A stretch of 64,000 nucleotides of DNA from Shewanella decolorationis S12. GTDB lineage: Bacteria; Pseudomonadota; Gammaproteobacteria; Enterobacterales; Shewanellaceae. Location: contig NZ_AXZL01000076.1 in NCBI RefSeq assembly GCF_000485795.1, positions 434,001 to 498,000 of the forward strand, in the 5' to 3' direction. Every line of letters starts with the position of its first letter. The first letter of the stretch is position 1. A program made the translations under genes and the position numbers. Under the pieces are notes generated by a model. That model saw only the letters and a list, made by a program, of their open reading frames with translations. It was not told where the DNA came from and did no database searches. Shown here in pieces: positions 35,998-44,954 of the stretch.

Positions 35998-37125
35998 ATG
36001 AGTGGCGGACAACCCAAAAACGCTGCATTAACTACCGCGCTGGCATTTCACTATCAAGTACTGATTGGCTTGGATAAGTGCTTTTCACTTGAAGACGATC
36101 AATCAGTTTGGTTTGAAAAAGACGGCGATGTGAGCTTAATTTCACCAGATCCGTCGACATCAACTCAAATCGAAGTGAAAAATTACTCAAAACCACTGAC
36201 AGACAATCACGATAATCTTTGGAATACACTTAAAAACTGGCTTGCTCCAGACTTTGAACATACAAGATATGGCGCTTTAATATTGCACACTACACAAGAA
36301 TTTGGTGCAAAAACTAGTTTAAAGGACTGGAATACACAAACTGTTGACCAACGTTTAGCAGTTATTAAAGCTATTTTTGCAAAGCATACTGAGGAAGAAC
36401 TTAATGCAGATAAACCATCTGAAGTGATTAAGTTACAGAAAATAGTAATGGCTTCCGACGAATTATTGCTTAAAAGTGTACTTGGTAAGGTCACCTTATT
36501 TACGCAAGCTGATAACGAGCAAGATCTACAAAAAAGAATTCTTTCTAAACCAGTAGGGATCCCTAAGAGTAACCTGATTAGTTACCTTCATGGACTTATT
36601 GGTTTTGTATATGCGCAAGCAACTAAGCGTAATTGGAGTATAAATAAACAAGAATTTACAATAAAGTGTGAAGAGTTAACTGCACTCCTTTGTAAAAAAG
36701 AATTCACCTTTCCAATTTTTTCGGGCTATGAAGCCTCTGATCTGGACGTTGAATTATACAAAAATAGAACCTTTGTCCAAAAAATTGAAGAAATTGAGCA
36801 TCATGAAATGATACCTGATGCTGTCGGTAATTGGCTTGAGTTTCAAAACTCACTGGTTGAAGAGCTTGATGAATCCGCGCTCTATAAAGACAAAACAGTT
36901 TCATATCAGAACCAATTAGTTAAGAAATATAAGCTTGCTTACTCAAGCGCGCAGTTAGAAGCAAAAGATACAATTAAAAGTTCAAAATTACTTTACAACA
37001 GAACTATAGCTGAACAGCCGTTGAATATGGGCAACGATATCCCGCCGATTGAATACAAAAATGGCTTGATGCACGACGCAATGGATGATGAAGAACGAAA
37101 CTTAAAATGGAAGGTTGCTCCATGA
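35998..37125 (+). CDS. ABC-3C system effector, PD-(D/E)xK nuclease-like (DUF4297/Cap4-like)
   Basis: A 375-residue protein, first gene of a three-gene coupled operon. Near residues 35-65 it carries the restriction-endonuclease fold signature: Glu40, Asp44 in GDVSLI and Glu59-x-Lys61 in IEVKNY, followed by NHDNLWNTLKNW. This resembles the dsDNA-nuclease (DUF4297/Cap4) type N-terminus. The rest is charged and helical. AGGAG precedes the ATG at good distance. The codon and base composition is clearly AT-richer than the flanking genes. In the ABC-three-component model it would be the toxic effector triggered by the ATPase. The assignment rests on motifs and context, without a family search. Confidence 0.68.
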   Translation: MSGGQPKNAALTTALAFHYQVLIGLDKCFSLEDDQSVWFEKDGDVSLISPDPSTSTQIEVKNYSKPLTDNHDNLWNTLKNWLAPDFEHTRYGALILHTTQEFGAKTSLKDWNTQTVDQRLAVIKAIFAKHTEEELNADKPSEVIKLQKIVMASDELLLKSVLGKVTLFTQADNEQDLQKRILSKPVGIPKSNLISYLHGLIGFVYAQATKRNWSINKQEFTIKCEELTALLCKKEFTFPIFSGYEASDLDVELYKNRTFVQKIEEIEHHEMIPDAVGNWLEFQNSLVEELDESALYKDKTVSYQNQLVKKYKLAYSSAQLEAKDTIKSSKLLYNRTIAEQPLNMGNDIPPIEYKNGLMHDAMDDEERNLKWKVAP

Positions 37126-37586
37126 GCAGTATTATTGATGCCCTATACGAGTTAAAATACAATCCGTTCGAATATGGAGCCTTTATTGCTTCATTTTACA
37201 AGACCATTGATGAGTCAGAAAATAACCTTTTACTCGCCCCTTTGATAATTCCACTGTGTAGTCATCCCGTTTTTGGTAAAAAAATTTTAGGGGCTGTATT
37301 TGGAAATAAACAACAAAGCTCTATTTGGTCTATTTTCGATGATAGAACCAAACTCTATGACCTACAAGAACGAATTGACGGATTCTATACTTTAACCAAT
37401 CAATGCATTCAATATTGCTTAATTAATGATTGGTTATCTGTAAATGAAAAAAGTTTATCCCTTCACACATGTGATGATTGTGACTCAGTCTTTACTAGTC
37501 AAAAAATGGCTGAGAAATTAGGGCGATTATTTAGAGGTCACTCTGTAGTCGAGATTTATGCATTTTTAGGAGTGAAACCGCGATGA
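37122..37586 (+). CDS. ABC-3C system middle component
   Basis: A 154-residue protein between the effector and the ATPase. It starts at the ATG at 37122, which overlaps the upstream stop as ATGA; GGAAGG lies 7 bases before it. An in-frame ATG at 37107 is less likely. The N-terminal pattern LKYNPFEYGAFIASFYKTI...LLLAPLIIPLCSHPVFGKKIL resembles the small helical middle proteins of ABC-three-component operons. The C-terminal half has a CxxC (TCDDCDS). It probably bridges ATPase and effector. Similarity is weak, so the role is inferred chiefly from position. Confidence 0.62.
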   Translation: MSSIIDALYELKYNPFEYGAFIASFYKTIDESENNLLLAPLIIPLCSHPVFGKKILGAVFGNKQQSSIWSIFDDRTKLYDLQERIDGFYTLTNQCIQYCLINDWLSVNEKSLSLHTCDDCDSVFTSQKMAEKLGRLFRGHSVVEIYAFLGVKPR

Positions 37587-39589
37587 AAACATTAATTCAT
37601 GAAATTGGTGTTATTGATAAACAAGGAAACAAACACCCAGTTAATTTTAAGAAGGGGCTAAATGTTGTTACTGGCAAATCATCGACAGGTAAAAGCGCCT
37701 TGATTGAAATTTTTGACTATTGCTTTGGCAGCAGTGAAAACACTATTCCTAAAGGTATTATTACCAAAAACGCTGCAATTTATTATGTTGCGCTAGCTGT
37801 TAACGAACAAAATATAGTCATTGGACGTGATCCTGATATTGCATCGAAAGCTTTTTTCCGTCGTGTAGAGTCATTTAACACTGACGATATAACCCGAGAT
37901 TATTTTAATAGTAGCTACTTCCGTCCATTAGCCGAGTTTAAGAAGCATCTACAAGGTTTTTTCTTAGATATGGATGATGTTGATGAGTCGCTAGAAGCTA
38001 GAACTATTCGAGGAAGAAAAGCGGCCACGCCATCTATACGCAGTTTTTCATCGTTCATGCTTCAGCACCAAAACCTTGTTGCTAATAAACATGCATTATT
38101 TTATCGATTCGATGAAAAAGAAAAGCGAGATCAGGTGGTTGATCATACCAAGATATTTTTAGGCTTAGTTAATCAAAAGTTCTTTCACTTATCTCAAGAG
38201 AAAGAACGACTAACCGCAGATATCAAGCGTTTTGAACGCCTAAAAGAGACGAATAAACGTACTTCTGAAAGCTATAAACAAAACGTTGGACCCGTTTTAA
38301 GCCAGTTATACGCTCTAATGGGGTTTAAAGATGAGCAGTTATCATTGGAAAAAGTGCTTCGCCATCCACAAGATGCTAAGGACCATCTTGACAAAATTAT
38401 TGTACCTGAAAAAATTAATCATAATTCTGATACTGCCACCCAACACTATAATAAGCTCAAGCTGTCACGTAATCACAAAACGGCAGAGCTAAGAAAGCTA
38501 CAACGACAATCAGCATCAATTAAAAAGCATATTCAAGAAGAAGAACGTTTTGTTGATAATATTAAGCAATTTAGCTCGCCTAAGCATGTTCATATATCCA
38601 CCTCAGTCTGCCCGTTTTGTCATACTGAAAAAGATACTCTACTAAAAAGTGCAGAAAAACTACAGCAAGCCATCACCAAAGTATCTGGTAACCTTGCTCA
38701 AGCTCGCCCAATGAAGGCAAAGTTTGAATCATCCTTGGTTAATGTTACACGTAATATCGAGATAGTTAGCAGGGCATTGGCTGAGCTAAACCAGCAAATA
38801 ATTGACATAGAGAAAACAGAAAAGCAACTTGCAGAACAAAAAAGCTTGTATGAAAGTGTTATCATTCAGAAAGCTAAGTTATTTGCTCTACTCGACACTA
38901 TTAATATGGCAAATGATATTGAACTTGATAGAGAAATAAAAGATATAAACAAAAAACTAAAAGACATCAATAAAGCTCTTGCTCAATATGATGTACAAAA
39001 AGGTTTAGAAATCGCATCAGCGAAGATAAATGAATATATGGCTGAAATTGGTAGTCATTTTGAATTTGAAGCAAGCTATAAGCCAATTAATCTTCACTTC
39101 TCATTTGAAACATTTGACCTTTACCATATGAAACCAGACAGCGAAAGAATTTATTTAAGATCAATGGGAAGTGGCGCTAACTGGCTCTACTGCCACGTAA
39201 CACTGTTTTTAGCACTACACAAATACTTTGCTGAATTAGGTGAAAAATGTTCTATCCCATCAATATTATTTTTTGACCAACCGACTCAGGTATACTTCCC
39301 TAATTTTAATCGAGATAATGCAGTTACTTTTGAAGATCAAAAAAAATTGGAAGCTGTGCAACGAGCAAACACAGAAAGATCTGTCGATGAAGATGTAAAA
39401 GCCGTTGAAAATCTTTTCAGCCAGCTATCAATTTATTGCGATGAACTAGAGAAAAACAATGGCTTTAGTCCGCAAATCATAGTTACAGACCATGCAGACA
39501 ATTTGACATTATCAAATGGAATTTCGTTTGACTCTTTAGTAAATAAAAATCGTTGGCGCACGAGAGGACTAATTGAACCAATATCATGA
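37583..39589 (+). CDS. Rad50-like ABC ATPase with zinc hook, DUF3732 type (ABC-3C sensor)
   Basis: A 668-residue SMC/Rad50-class ATPase. Walker A GKSSTGKS is at residues 31-38. Two long coiled coils flank a zinc-hook-like CPFC (Cys343, Cys346) near the centre. The ABC signature SMGSGANWL is near 527, and Walker B ILFFDQPTQ has Asp565 followed by Gln instead of Glu, as is usual in DUF3732. The switch His637 sits in VTDHAD. It overlaps the middle gene as ATGA with AGGAG upstream. In ABC-three-component conflict systems this protein senses DNA or phage structures and licenses the effector. The operon ends at a strong terminator just downstream. Confidence 0.8.
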   Translation: MKTLIHEIGVIDKQGNKHPVNFKKGLNVVTGKSSTGKSALIEIFDYCFGSSENTIPKGIITKNAAIYYVALAVNEQNIVIGRDPDIASKAFFRRVESFNTDDITRDYFNSSYFRPLAEFKKHLQGFFLDMDDVDESLEARTIRGRKAATPSIRSFSSFMLQHQNLVANKHALFYRFDEKEKRDQVVDHTKIFLGLVNQKFFHLSQEKERLTADIKRFERLKETNKRTSESYKQNVGPVLSQLYALMGFKDEQLSLEKVLRHPQDAKDHLDKIIVPEKINHNSDTATQHYNKLKLSRNHKTAELRKLQRQSASIKKHIQEEERFVDNIKQFSSPKHVHISTSVCPFCHTEKDTLLKSAEKLQQAITKVSGNLAQARPMKAKFESSLVNVTRNIEIVSRALAELNQQIIDIEKTEKQLAEQKSLYESVIIQKAKLFALLDTINMANDIELDREIKDINKKLKDINKALAQYDVQKGLEIASAKINEYMAEIGSHFEFEASYKPINLHFSFETFDLYHMKPDSERIYLRSMGSGANWLYCHVTLFLALHKYFAELGEKCSIPSILFFDQPTQVYFPNFNRDNAVTFEDQKKLEAVQRANTERSVDEDVKAVENLFSQLSIYCDELEKNNGFSPQIIVTDHADNLTLSNGISFDSLVNKNRWRTRGLIEPIS

Positions 39590-39590
39590 T

Positions 39591-39623
39591 AAAAAAAGCG
39601 AACCAATTGGTTCGCTTTTTTTA
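39591..39623. terminator. terminator of the ABC-3C operon
   Basis: AGCGAACC, loop AATT and GGTTCGCT (39597-39616) with A-run and T-run flanks, immediately after the ATPase stop codon. The stem AGCGAACC is the same as in the terminator at 29341. Confidence 0.88.
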
Positions 39624-39748
39624 TATTTCCAGTTTTGATTAAGAATATAATTATGTTGCTAGAGAAACTAATAAAAAGTTAATTGAGTGTTTCATGCTTT
39701 CTCACCCAAATTAAACTAAACACTATGCTCAAATCCAACACCCTATAC

Positions 39749-39856
39749 AGCATTGTTGCACCAGTGACCTTCTAAAACATGGATGTTTTAGTAGAGCTTA
39801 CAGGGATGTATTTACAGCGAGTTACTGGTGTAACAGTGCGAGAGCCTGCGGCAGGC
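39749..39856. repeat. hairpin-forming dispersed repeat downstream of the ABC-3C operon
   Basis: The left arm CATTGTTGCACCAGTGAC (39751 on) and right arm GTTACTGGTGTAACAGTG (39821-39838) are imperfect inverted repeats. Inside lies CTAAAACAT-GG-ATGTTTTAG (39772-39791), and on the right edge GCCTGC-G-GCAGGC (39844-39856). There is no coding potential. I recall similar sequences scattered in Shewanella genomes; that is memory, not a search. The rest of the 39624-39940 gap is featureless. Confidence 0.55.
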
Positions 39857-39934
39857 AATTGGGAAGTACAATAGCCAGAAGCCACAAAATAGCCCATTCG
39901 CAGCACTAAGCTCGCCAGAGAGAATACGCATAAA

Positions 39935-39965
39935 ACAAAAAAGCGACCCTAAGGTCGCTTTTTAA
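39935..39965 (-). terminator. terminator of gcvP
   Basis: AAGCGACC, loop CTAA and GGTCGCTT (39941-39960), with runs of A and T on the two sides. It ends the minus-strand glycine-cleavage transcript. Confidence 0.85.
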
Positions 39966-40035
39966 CGTTCATAATTGCGTCGTAGCCGAAGCTAACTCTT
40001 AGCAAGGGCTTGCTGTCGCAAGCCCAAACCAGCAA

Positions 40036-42924
40036 TTACTCATAGTCTTCCATCGGCACACACGCACAGAACAAATTACGGTCGCCATACACATCATCAA
40101 TACGGTTCACGGTTGGCCAGAACTTGTTAGTACGCACTGCGGCACTTGGGAACACGGCCACTTCACGGCTGTATGGGCGTGAATCGAACGCTGGGTCCAT
40201 AATATCGGCCATAGTGTGTGGCGCGTTGTGCAGCGGGTTATTGTCCGCTGGCCACTCGCCCGCTTCAACTTTCGCGATTTCGGCGCGGATGGACACCATA
40301 GCGTCGATAAAGCGGTCCAGTTCAACCTTAGACTCAGACTCGGTTGGCTCAATCATCAGCGTGCCCGCTACGGGGAAGCTCATGGTTGGCGCATGGAAAC
40401 CGTAGTCGTTCAGACGCTTAGCGATATCCATTTCGGTCACGCCAGAGGCTTCTTTGATTGGACGCAGGTCGATAATACATTCGTGCGCGACGCGATCGTT
40501 ACGGCCACGGAACAGTACTGGGTAGTGTTCAGACAGCTTCTTCATCACGTAGTTAGCGTTTAACAGCGCAGTTTGAGTCGACTTTTTCAGGCCGTTTGAA
40601 CCGAGCAGCTTAATGTACATCCAGCTGATTGGCAGAATGCCAGCACTGCCGTATGGCGCTGCCGATACTGCACCGTTGTTATCGCTTTCGCGGCCTGGTT
40701 TCACTACTACGTGACCCGCGACGAACGGCGCTAAGTGCGCTTTCACGCCGATTGGGCCCATACCTGGACCACCGCCGCCGTGTGGAATCGCGAAGGTTTT
40801 GTGCAGGTTAAGGTGCGATACGTCGGCACCGATAAAGCCTGGTGAGGTTAAGCCCACTTGGGCGTTCATGTTGGCGCCGTCCAAGTACACTTGACCACCG
40901 TGCTGGTGCACAATGTTGCAGATTTCGCGGATTGATTCTTCGTACACACCGTGGGTCGATGGGTAAGTGATCATGATACATGACAGGTTTTCTGCCACTT
41001 CGGCCGCTTTAGTCTTCAGATCTTCTAAATCCACGTTACCTTGCTTGTCACAGGCAGTCACGACCACTTGCATACCGGCTAATTGCGCCGATGCTGGGTT
41101 AGTGCCGTGGGCAGATTGTGGGATTAAGCAGATGTTTCTGTGGGCTTCGCCGCGAGACTCGTGGTATTTACGAATCGCCAGCAGACCCGCGTATTCACCC
41201 TGTGCACCAGAGTTAGGTTGGATACACACGGCATCGTAACCTGTGACATTCACTAACCATGAAGACAGTTCTTCAATCAGTTGAGTGTAACCCTTGGCTT
41301 GATCCAGTGGGCAGAATGGGTGCATGTTAGCAAATTCTGGCCAGCTCACTGGGATCATTTCAACCGCAGCGTTTAACTTCATGGTGCATGAACCTAATGA
41401 AATCATTGAATAGTTCAGTGCTAAGTCTTTGCTTTCGAGACGCTTGATATAACGCATCATCTCGGTTTCGCTTTGGTAGCGATTGAAGGTTGGGTGGCTC
41501 AGGATGGCATCTTGACGCACTAAAGACGCTGGAATCGATTGGCTACCTTGGGCTACGATTTGCGCGTCTAACGCAGCAACGTCTAAGCCATGGCCAGCAC
41601 CTAAAATCACATCGAACAGGGCTTCGATATCGCTGCGGATAGTGGTTTCATCTAAGCTCACGCCGACGATGCCGTCAGCATCGAAACGCAGGTTCATTTC
41701 AGCGGCCAGCGCGCGCGCATTCACTGCTGCAACGTCTAAGCCTTTGATGCTGATGGTATCGAACCAAGTGGTGTTCACTAAGCTCACGCCTTTAGCTTGT
41801 AAGCCAGCGGCTAAGATATCAGCAAAGCGGTTAATGCGTGATGCGATGGTTTTCAGGCCTTGTGGGCCGTGGAATACGGCGTAGAAAGACGCCATGTTCG
41901 CTAACAGAATTTGCGCGGTACAGATGTTTGAGTTGGCTTTTTCGCGGCGGATATGTTGCTCGCGGGTTTGCATCGCCATACGCAGTGCGCGGTTACCACG
42001 GGTGTCCTTTGACACACCGATGATACGGCCAGGCATAGAACGTTTGTGCTCGTCACGGGCCACGAAGAAGGCCGCGTGTGGACCACCAAAGCCCATCGGC
42101 ACACCGAAACGCTGCGCGCTACCGAAAACCACGTCGGCGCCCATGGCACCCGGTGACTTGAGTAACACTAAGGCCATGATGTCGGCAGCGACAGTCACAA
42201 TCACGTTTTTCGCGCGTAATTCGGCGAATAAGTCAGTGAAGTCAGTGATTTGACCGAAACGGTTTGAATATTGGAACAAAGCACCAAACAGCTCATGGTT
42301 TACCGCTTCATGGGCTGGGCCTACCACCACTTCAAAACCAAAACACTCAGCGCGAGTCTTCACTACGTCTAAGGTTTGTGGGAATACGTCATCGGCTACG
42401 AAGAAAATGTTCGCTTTTTTGGCTTTAGATACACGCTTAGCCAGCGCCATCGCTTCAGCGGCGGCTGTCGCTTCGTCTAACAGTGAAGCAGAAGCTAAAT
42501 CTAAACCAGTTAAATCCATCGACACTTGTTGGAAGTTTAGAATCGCTTCTAAACGGCCTTGGGCGATTTCTGGTTGATATGGCGTATAGGCCGTGTACCA
42601 ACCTGGATTTTCTAAGACGTTACGTAAAATCACATTAGGCACTTGGGTACCGTAGTAACCCATACCAATGTAGCTTTTGAAGACTTGGTTTTGTTTGGCT
42701 AAACCACGAATGTAGGCCAAACCTTCGGCTTCGCCGCAGGAATCACCAATGCTCAACTCTTGGCTTAAACGGATCGACTCAGGCACGATTTGCGCAGTCA
42801 GATCGTCCAGAGACTCTGCACCAACGTAGTTCAACATTTCTTGTTGTTGGATGCTATCCGGGCCGATATGGCGACGTAAGAATAAATCGTGCTGTTCTAA
42901 CTGAGTGAGGGTTTGCTTGGTCAT
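40036..42924 (-). CDS. gcvP: glycine dehydrogenase (decarboxylating), P-protein
   Basis: The P-protein decarboxylates glycine on pyridoxal phosphate and passes the aminomethyl group to the lipoyl arm of GcvH. It has 962 residues, the full single-chain gammaproteobacterial form with both half-domains. The PLP lysine is Lys709 in [18 protein letters not shown], and the N-terminus [12 protein letters not shown] is typical. It is last in the gcvT-gcvH-gcvP operon, separated from gcvH by a 122-base gap with a hairpin that may reduce its expression. Confidence 0.97.
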   Translation of the reverse strand: MTKQTLTQLEQHDLFLRRHIGPDSIQQQEMLNYVGAESLDDLTAQIVPESIRLSQELSIGDSCGEAEGLAYIRGLAKQNQVFKSYIGMGYYGTQVPNVILRNVLENPGWYTAYTPYQPEIAQGRLEAILNFQQVSMDLTGLDLASASLLDEATAAAEAMALAKRVSKAKKANIFFVADDVFPQTLDVVKTRAECFGFEVVVGPAHEAVNHELFGALFQYSNRFGQITDFTDLFAELRAKNVIVTVAADIMALVLLKSPGAMGADVVFGSAQRFGVPMGFGGPHAAFFVARDEHKRSMPGRIIGVSKDTRGNRALRMAMQTREQHIRREKANSNICTAQILLANMASFYAVFHGPQGLKTIASRINRFADILAAGLQAKGVSLVNTTWFDTISIKGLDVAAVNARALAAEMNLRFDADGIVGVSLDETTIRSDIEALFDVILGAGHGLDVAALDAQIVAQGSQSIPASLVRQDAILSHPTFNRYQSETEMMRYIKRLESKDLALNYSMISLGSCTMKLNAAVEMIPVSWPEFANMHPFCPLDQAKGYTQLIEELSSWLVNVTGYDAVCIQPNSGAQGEYAGLLAIRKYHESRGEAHRNICLIPQSAHGTNPASAQLAGMQVVVTACDKQGNVDLEDLKTKAAEVAENLSCIMITYPSTHGVYEESIREICNIVHQHGGQVYLDGANMNAQVGLTSPGFIGADVSHLNLHKTFAIPHGGGGPGMGPIGVKAHLAPFVAGHVVVKPGRESDNNGAVSAAPYGSAGILPISWMYIKLLGSNGLKKSTQTALLNANYVMKKLSEHYPVLFRGRNDRVAHECIIDLRPIKEASGVTEMDIAKRLNDYGFHAPTMSFPVAGTLMIEPTESESKVELDRFIDAMVSIRAEIAKVEAGEWPADNNPLHNAPHTMADIMDPAFDSRPYSREVAVFPSAAVRTNKFWPTVNRIDDVYGDRNLFCACVPMEDYE

Positions 42925-43008
42925 GATAAACCTTGTTCCAGATTTGCCGTCGCTCAGGACTGTAGGGTACTGATAAACGGGCTATTGTTATGTCAAACTT
43001 GCGCTAAA

Positions 43009-43035
43009 ACAAACGAAGCCCCTTGGGGCTTCGTT
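43009..43035 (-). terminator. hairpin between gcvH and gcvP
   Basis: AACGAAGCCCC (43012-43022), loop TT and GGGGCTTCGTT (43025-43035). On the minus strand the stem is followed by TGTTTT, so it may act as a partial terminator or stabiliser inside the operon. Confidence 0.6.
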
Positions 43036-43046
43036 AGCGTCGACGA

Positions 43047-43436
43047 TTATTCCTCGTCGATAACAGCTTGGTAACCTTCTGCATCGAGCAGCGCGTCAAC
43101 TTCTGATTCATCAGAAGGCATAACGCGGAAGAACCAGCCTTCGCCGTAAGCGTCGCTGTTTACCAGCTCTGGAGAATCTTCCAGTGCTTCGTTGACGGCA
43201 ATCACTTCACCAGAGATTGGCGCGTAGATGTCAGAAGCCGCTTTCACTGATTCTGCCACTGCACAGTCGTCACCTGCAGTCACAGTGTCGCCCACTTCTG
43301 GCAGCTCAACGAAAACCATGTCACCTAACAGCTCTTGAGCATGCTCAGTGATACCCACAGTGTAGCTACCGTCTTCTTCCTTGCGGATCCATTCGTGTGA
43401 AGAGGCGTATTTCAGTTCTGTCGGAATATTGCTCAT
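43047..43436 (-). CDS. gcvH: glycine cleavage system H-protein
   Basis: The lipoyl carrier of the glycine cleavage system, 129 residues. Lys65 in [11 protein letters not shown] is the lipoylation site. The start is the ATG at 43436; upstream in-frame codons overlap the gcvT spacing and encode no domain. It sits 25 bases after gcvT and is co-transcribed with it. Confidence 0.96.
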   Translation of the reverse strand: MSNIPTELKYASSHEWIRKEEDGSYTVGITEHAQELLGDMVFVELPEVGDTVTAGDDCAVAESVKAASDIYAPISGEVIAVNEALEDSPELVNSDAYGEGWFFRVMPSDESEVDALLDAEGYQAVIDEE

Positions 43437-43461
43437 TGTTCTTGTTCCTTGTTCCGTTTTT

Positions 43462-44556
43462 TTAAAATGCTTGTTTACCGTTGCGCACAAAGTTTGGCGC
43501 TACTACTCTAACAGCCACGCGCTTTTTACGCATTTCGACTTCCGCCGTATCCCCAATCGAGCTAGGAACACGCGCCATCGCAATAGAATAGCCCAATGTT
43601 GGCGAGAAAGTACCGCTAGTGATCACGCCTTGCTGCTCAACACCCGCTGCATCGGTGAAAAATACTGGCATATCATGGCGTAACACGCCTTTTTCTTCCA
43701 TCACTAGACCGACTAATTTGTCGGTTCCCGCATCGCGCAGGGCTTCAAGCGCCTTACGACCGATAAAGTCACGGTCAGTTGGCTCCCATGCGATGGTCCA
43801 GCCCATGTTGGCGGCCAGCGGATTGATGGTTTCGTCCATATCTAAGCCGTACAGGTTCATACCAGCTTCGAGACGTAATGTATCGCGAGCGCCTAAACCA
43901 CATGGCTTAACGCCTTGATCTAACAATGCTTGCCACAGGGCTTCGGCTTCCGCTTCAGGCACGATAATCTCGTAGCCCGCTTCACCTGTGTAACCTGTGG
44001 TGGCAATAAACAGAGAACCGGCTTGCTTACCGAAGAAAGGTTTCATGCCTTCGATAGCGGCATTTTGCTCGGCACTGAATACGGCGGCGGCTTTGGCCTT
44101 AGCGTTAGGGCCTTGAACGGCGATCATCGCCAGCTCAGGGCGCTCAGTCACAGTGACATCAAAACCTTGGGATTGTTTGGCGATCCACGCTAAGTCTTTT
44201 TCGCGGGTCGCGCTGTTGACGACAACACGGTAGAAAGTGTCGGTCAGGTAGTAAGTAATCAGGTCGTCGATGATGCCGGCATTGTCATCTAACATGCCGC
44301 CGTATAAGGCTTTACCAGGAACTTTAAGTTTGGCCACATCGTTTGCCAGCAACTTACGGAGGAATGCACAAGCGTCGGTTCCGGTCACATCAACCACAGT
44401 CATGTGGGACACGTCGAACATACCTGCGTCTTGACGCACGGCGTGGTGTTCTTCGATTTGTGAACCATAGTTGAGGGGCATATCCCAACCGTGGAAGTCG
44501 ACCATCTTAGCGTTTGATTCTAAGTGCTTGTTAAACAGAACAGTTTTATTAGCCAT
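43462..44556 (-). CDS. gcvT: aminomethyltransferase, T-protein
   Basis: Moves the aminomethyl carbon from GcvH to tetrahydrofolate and releases ammonia. It has 364 residues from the ATG at 44556, preceded by AAGGGAT at ideal spacing; the upstream extension of the open frame is not translated. The N-terminus [42 protein letters not shown] and the [14 protein letters not shown] motif with its conserved Asp are typical. It is the first gene of the operon; its leader contains a repeat remnant at 44608-44750. I see no glycine riboswitch in the leader. Confidence 0.96.
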   Translation of the reverse strand: MANKTVLFNKHLESNAKMVDFHGWDMPLNYGSQIEEHHAVRQDAGMFDVSHMTVVDVTGTDACAFLRKLLANDVAKLKVPGKALYGGMLDDNAGIIDDLITYYLTDTFYRVVVNSATREKDLAWIAKQSQGFDVTVTERPELAMIAVQGPNAKAKAAAVFSAEQNAAIEGMKPFFGKQAGSLFIATTGYTGEAGYEIIVPEAEAEALWQALLDQGVKPCGLGARDTLRLEAGMNLYGLDMDETINPLAANMGWTIAWEPTDRDFIGRKALEALRDAGTDKLVGLVMEEKGVLRHDMPVFFTDAAGVEQQGVITSGTFSPTLGYSIAMARVPSSIGDTAEVEMRKKRVAVRVVAPNFVRNGKQAF

Positions 44557-44607
44557 TGTTATCCCTTTTTTGCGGCCTTTTTCAGGTCTCTGCCTAGCGT
44601 AGGGTGA

Positions 44608-44750
44608 TACAAATCCGGCTAAATATCTGGCTAATCGGCATTTCACTTCCACGATGCATCAATTTGAAAGGGGTTCTTTCGGTCTCAATGCGTCTGTCAC
44701 TGCAACGCCTGATTCGCTCTGAATTGATCAGATATTTATCGTGATTGGTA
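44608..44750 (-). repeat. short degenerate copy of the MITE-like element (copy 3) in the gcvT leader
   Basis: The ends TACAAATCCGGCTAAATATCTG and (reverse) TACCAATCACGATAAATATCTG match the terminal repeats of the element at 51121-51397. The interior is only about 95 bases and diverged. It lies between the gcvT promoter and gene, so it is part of the transcript leader. Confidence 0.65.
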
Positions 44751-44778
44751 TAAGTACTAGGGTCTAAAATGCGGCGAA

Positions 44779-44806
44779 ATTATACCTTGCGTCACAAATT
44801 TGTATA
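44779..44806 (-). promoter_or_regulatory. candidate gcvTHP promoter
   Basis: On the minus strand a -10 TATAAT (44779-44784) and a -35-like TATACA (44801-44806) with a 16-base spacer. The transcript would have a leader of about 215 bases. No other promoter-like sequence closer to gcvT was evident. Confidence 0.4.
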
Positions 44807-44954
44807 CAGGAGATTTTTCTAATCCGAAGCCAGTGTCATTAGATTTTCTCATCTTCAACATGTAATTTTTTTACATACGAAAGCGAGATTTGCGCAGCTT
44901 GCCACCAATATGCTGATATTAGCGGCAATTCTGATCACATTAGCGCAACCTAGG

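Noticed and set aside
37107-37121. Upstream ATG for the middle component gene
   Set aside because: The later ATG at 37122 has GGAAGG at correct spacing and the ATGA overlap seen at the next junction.
44557-44800. Possible glycine riboswitch before gcvT
   Set aside because: The conserved glycine aptamer blocks are not seen; the leader is filled by the repeat remnant.
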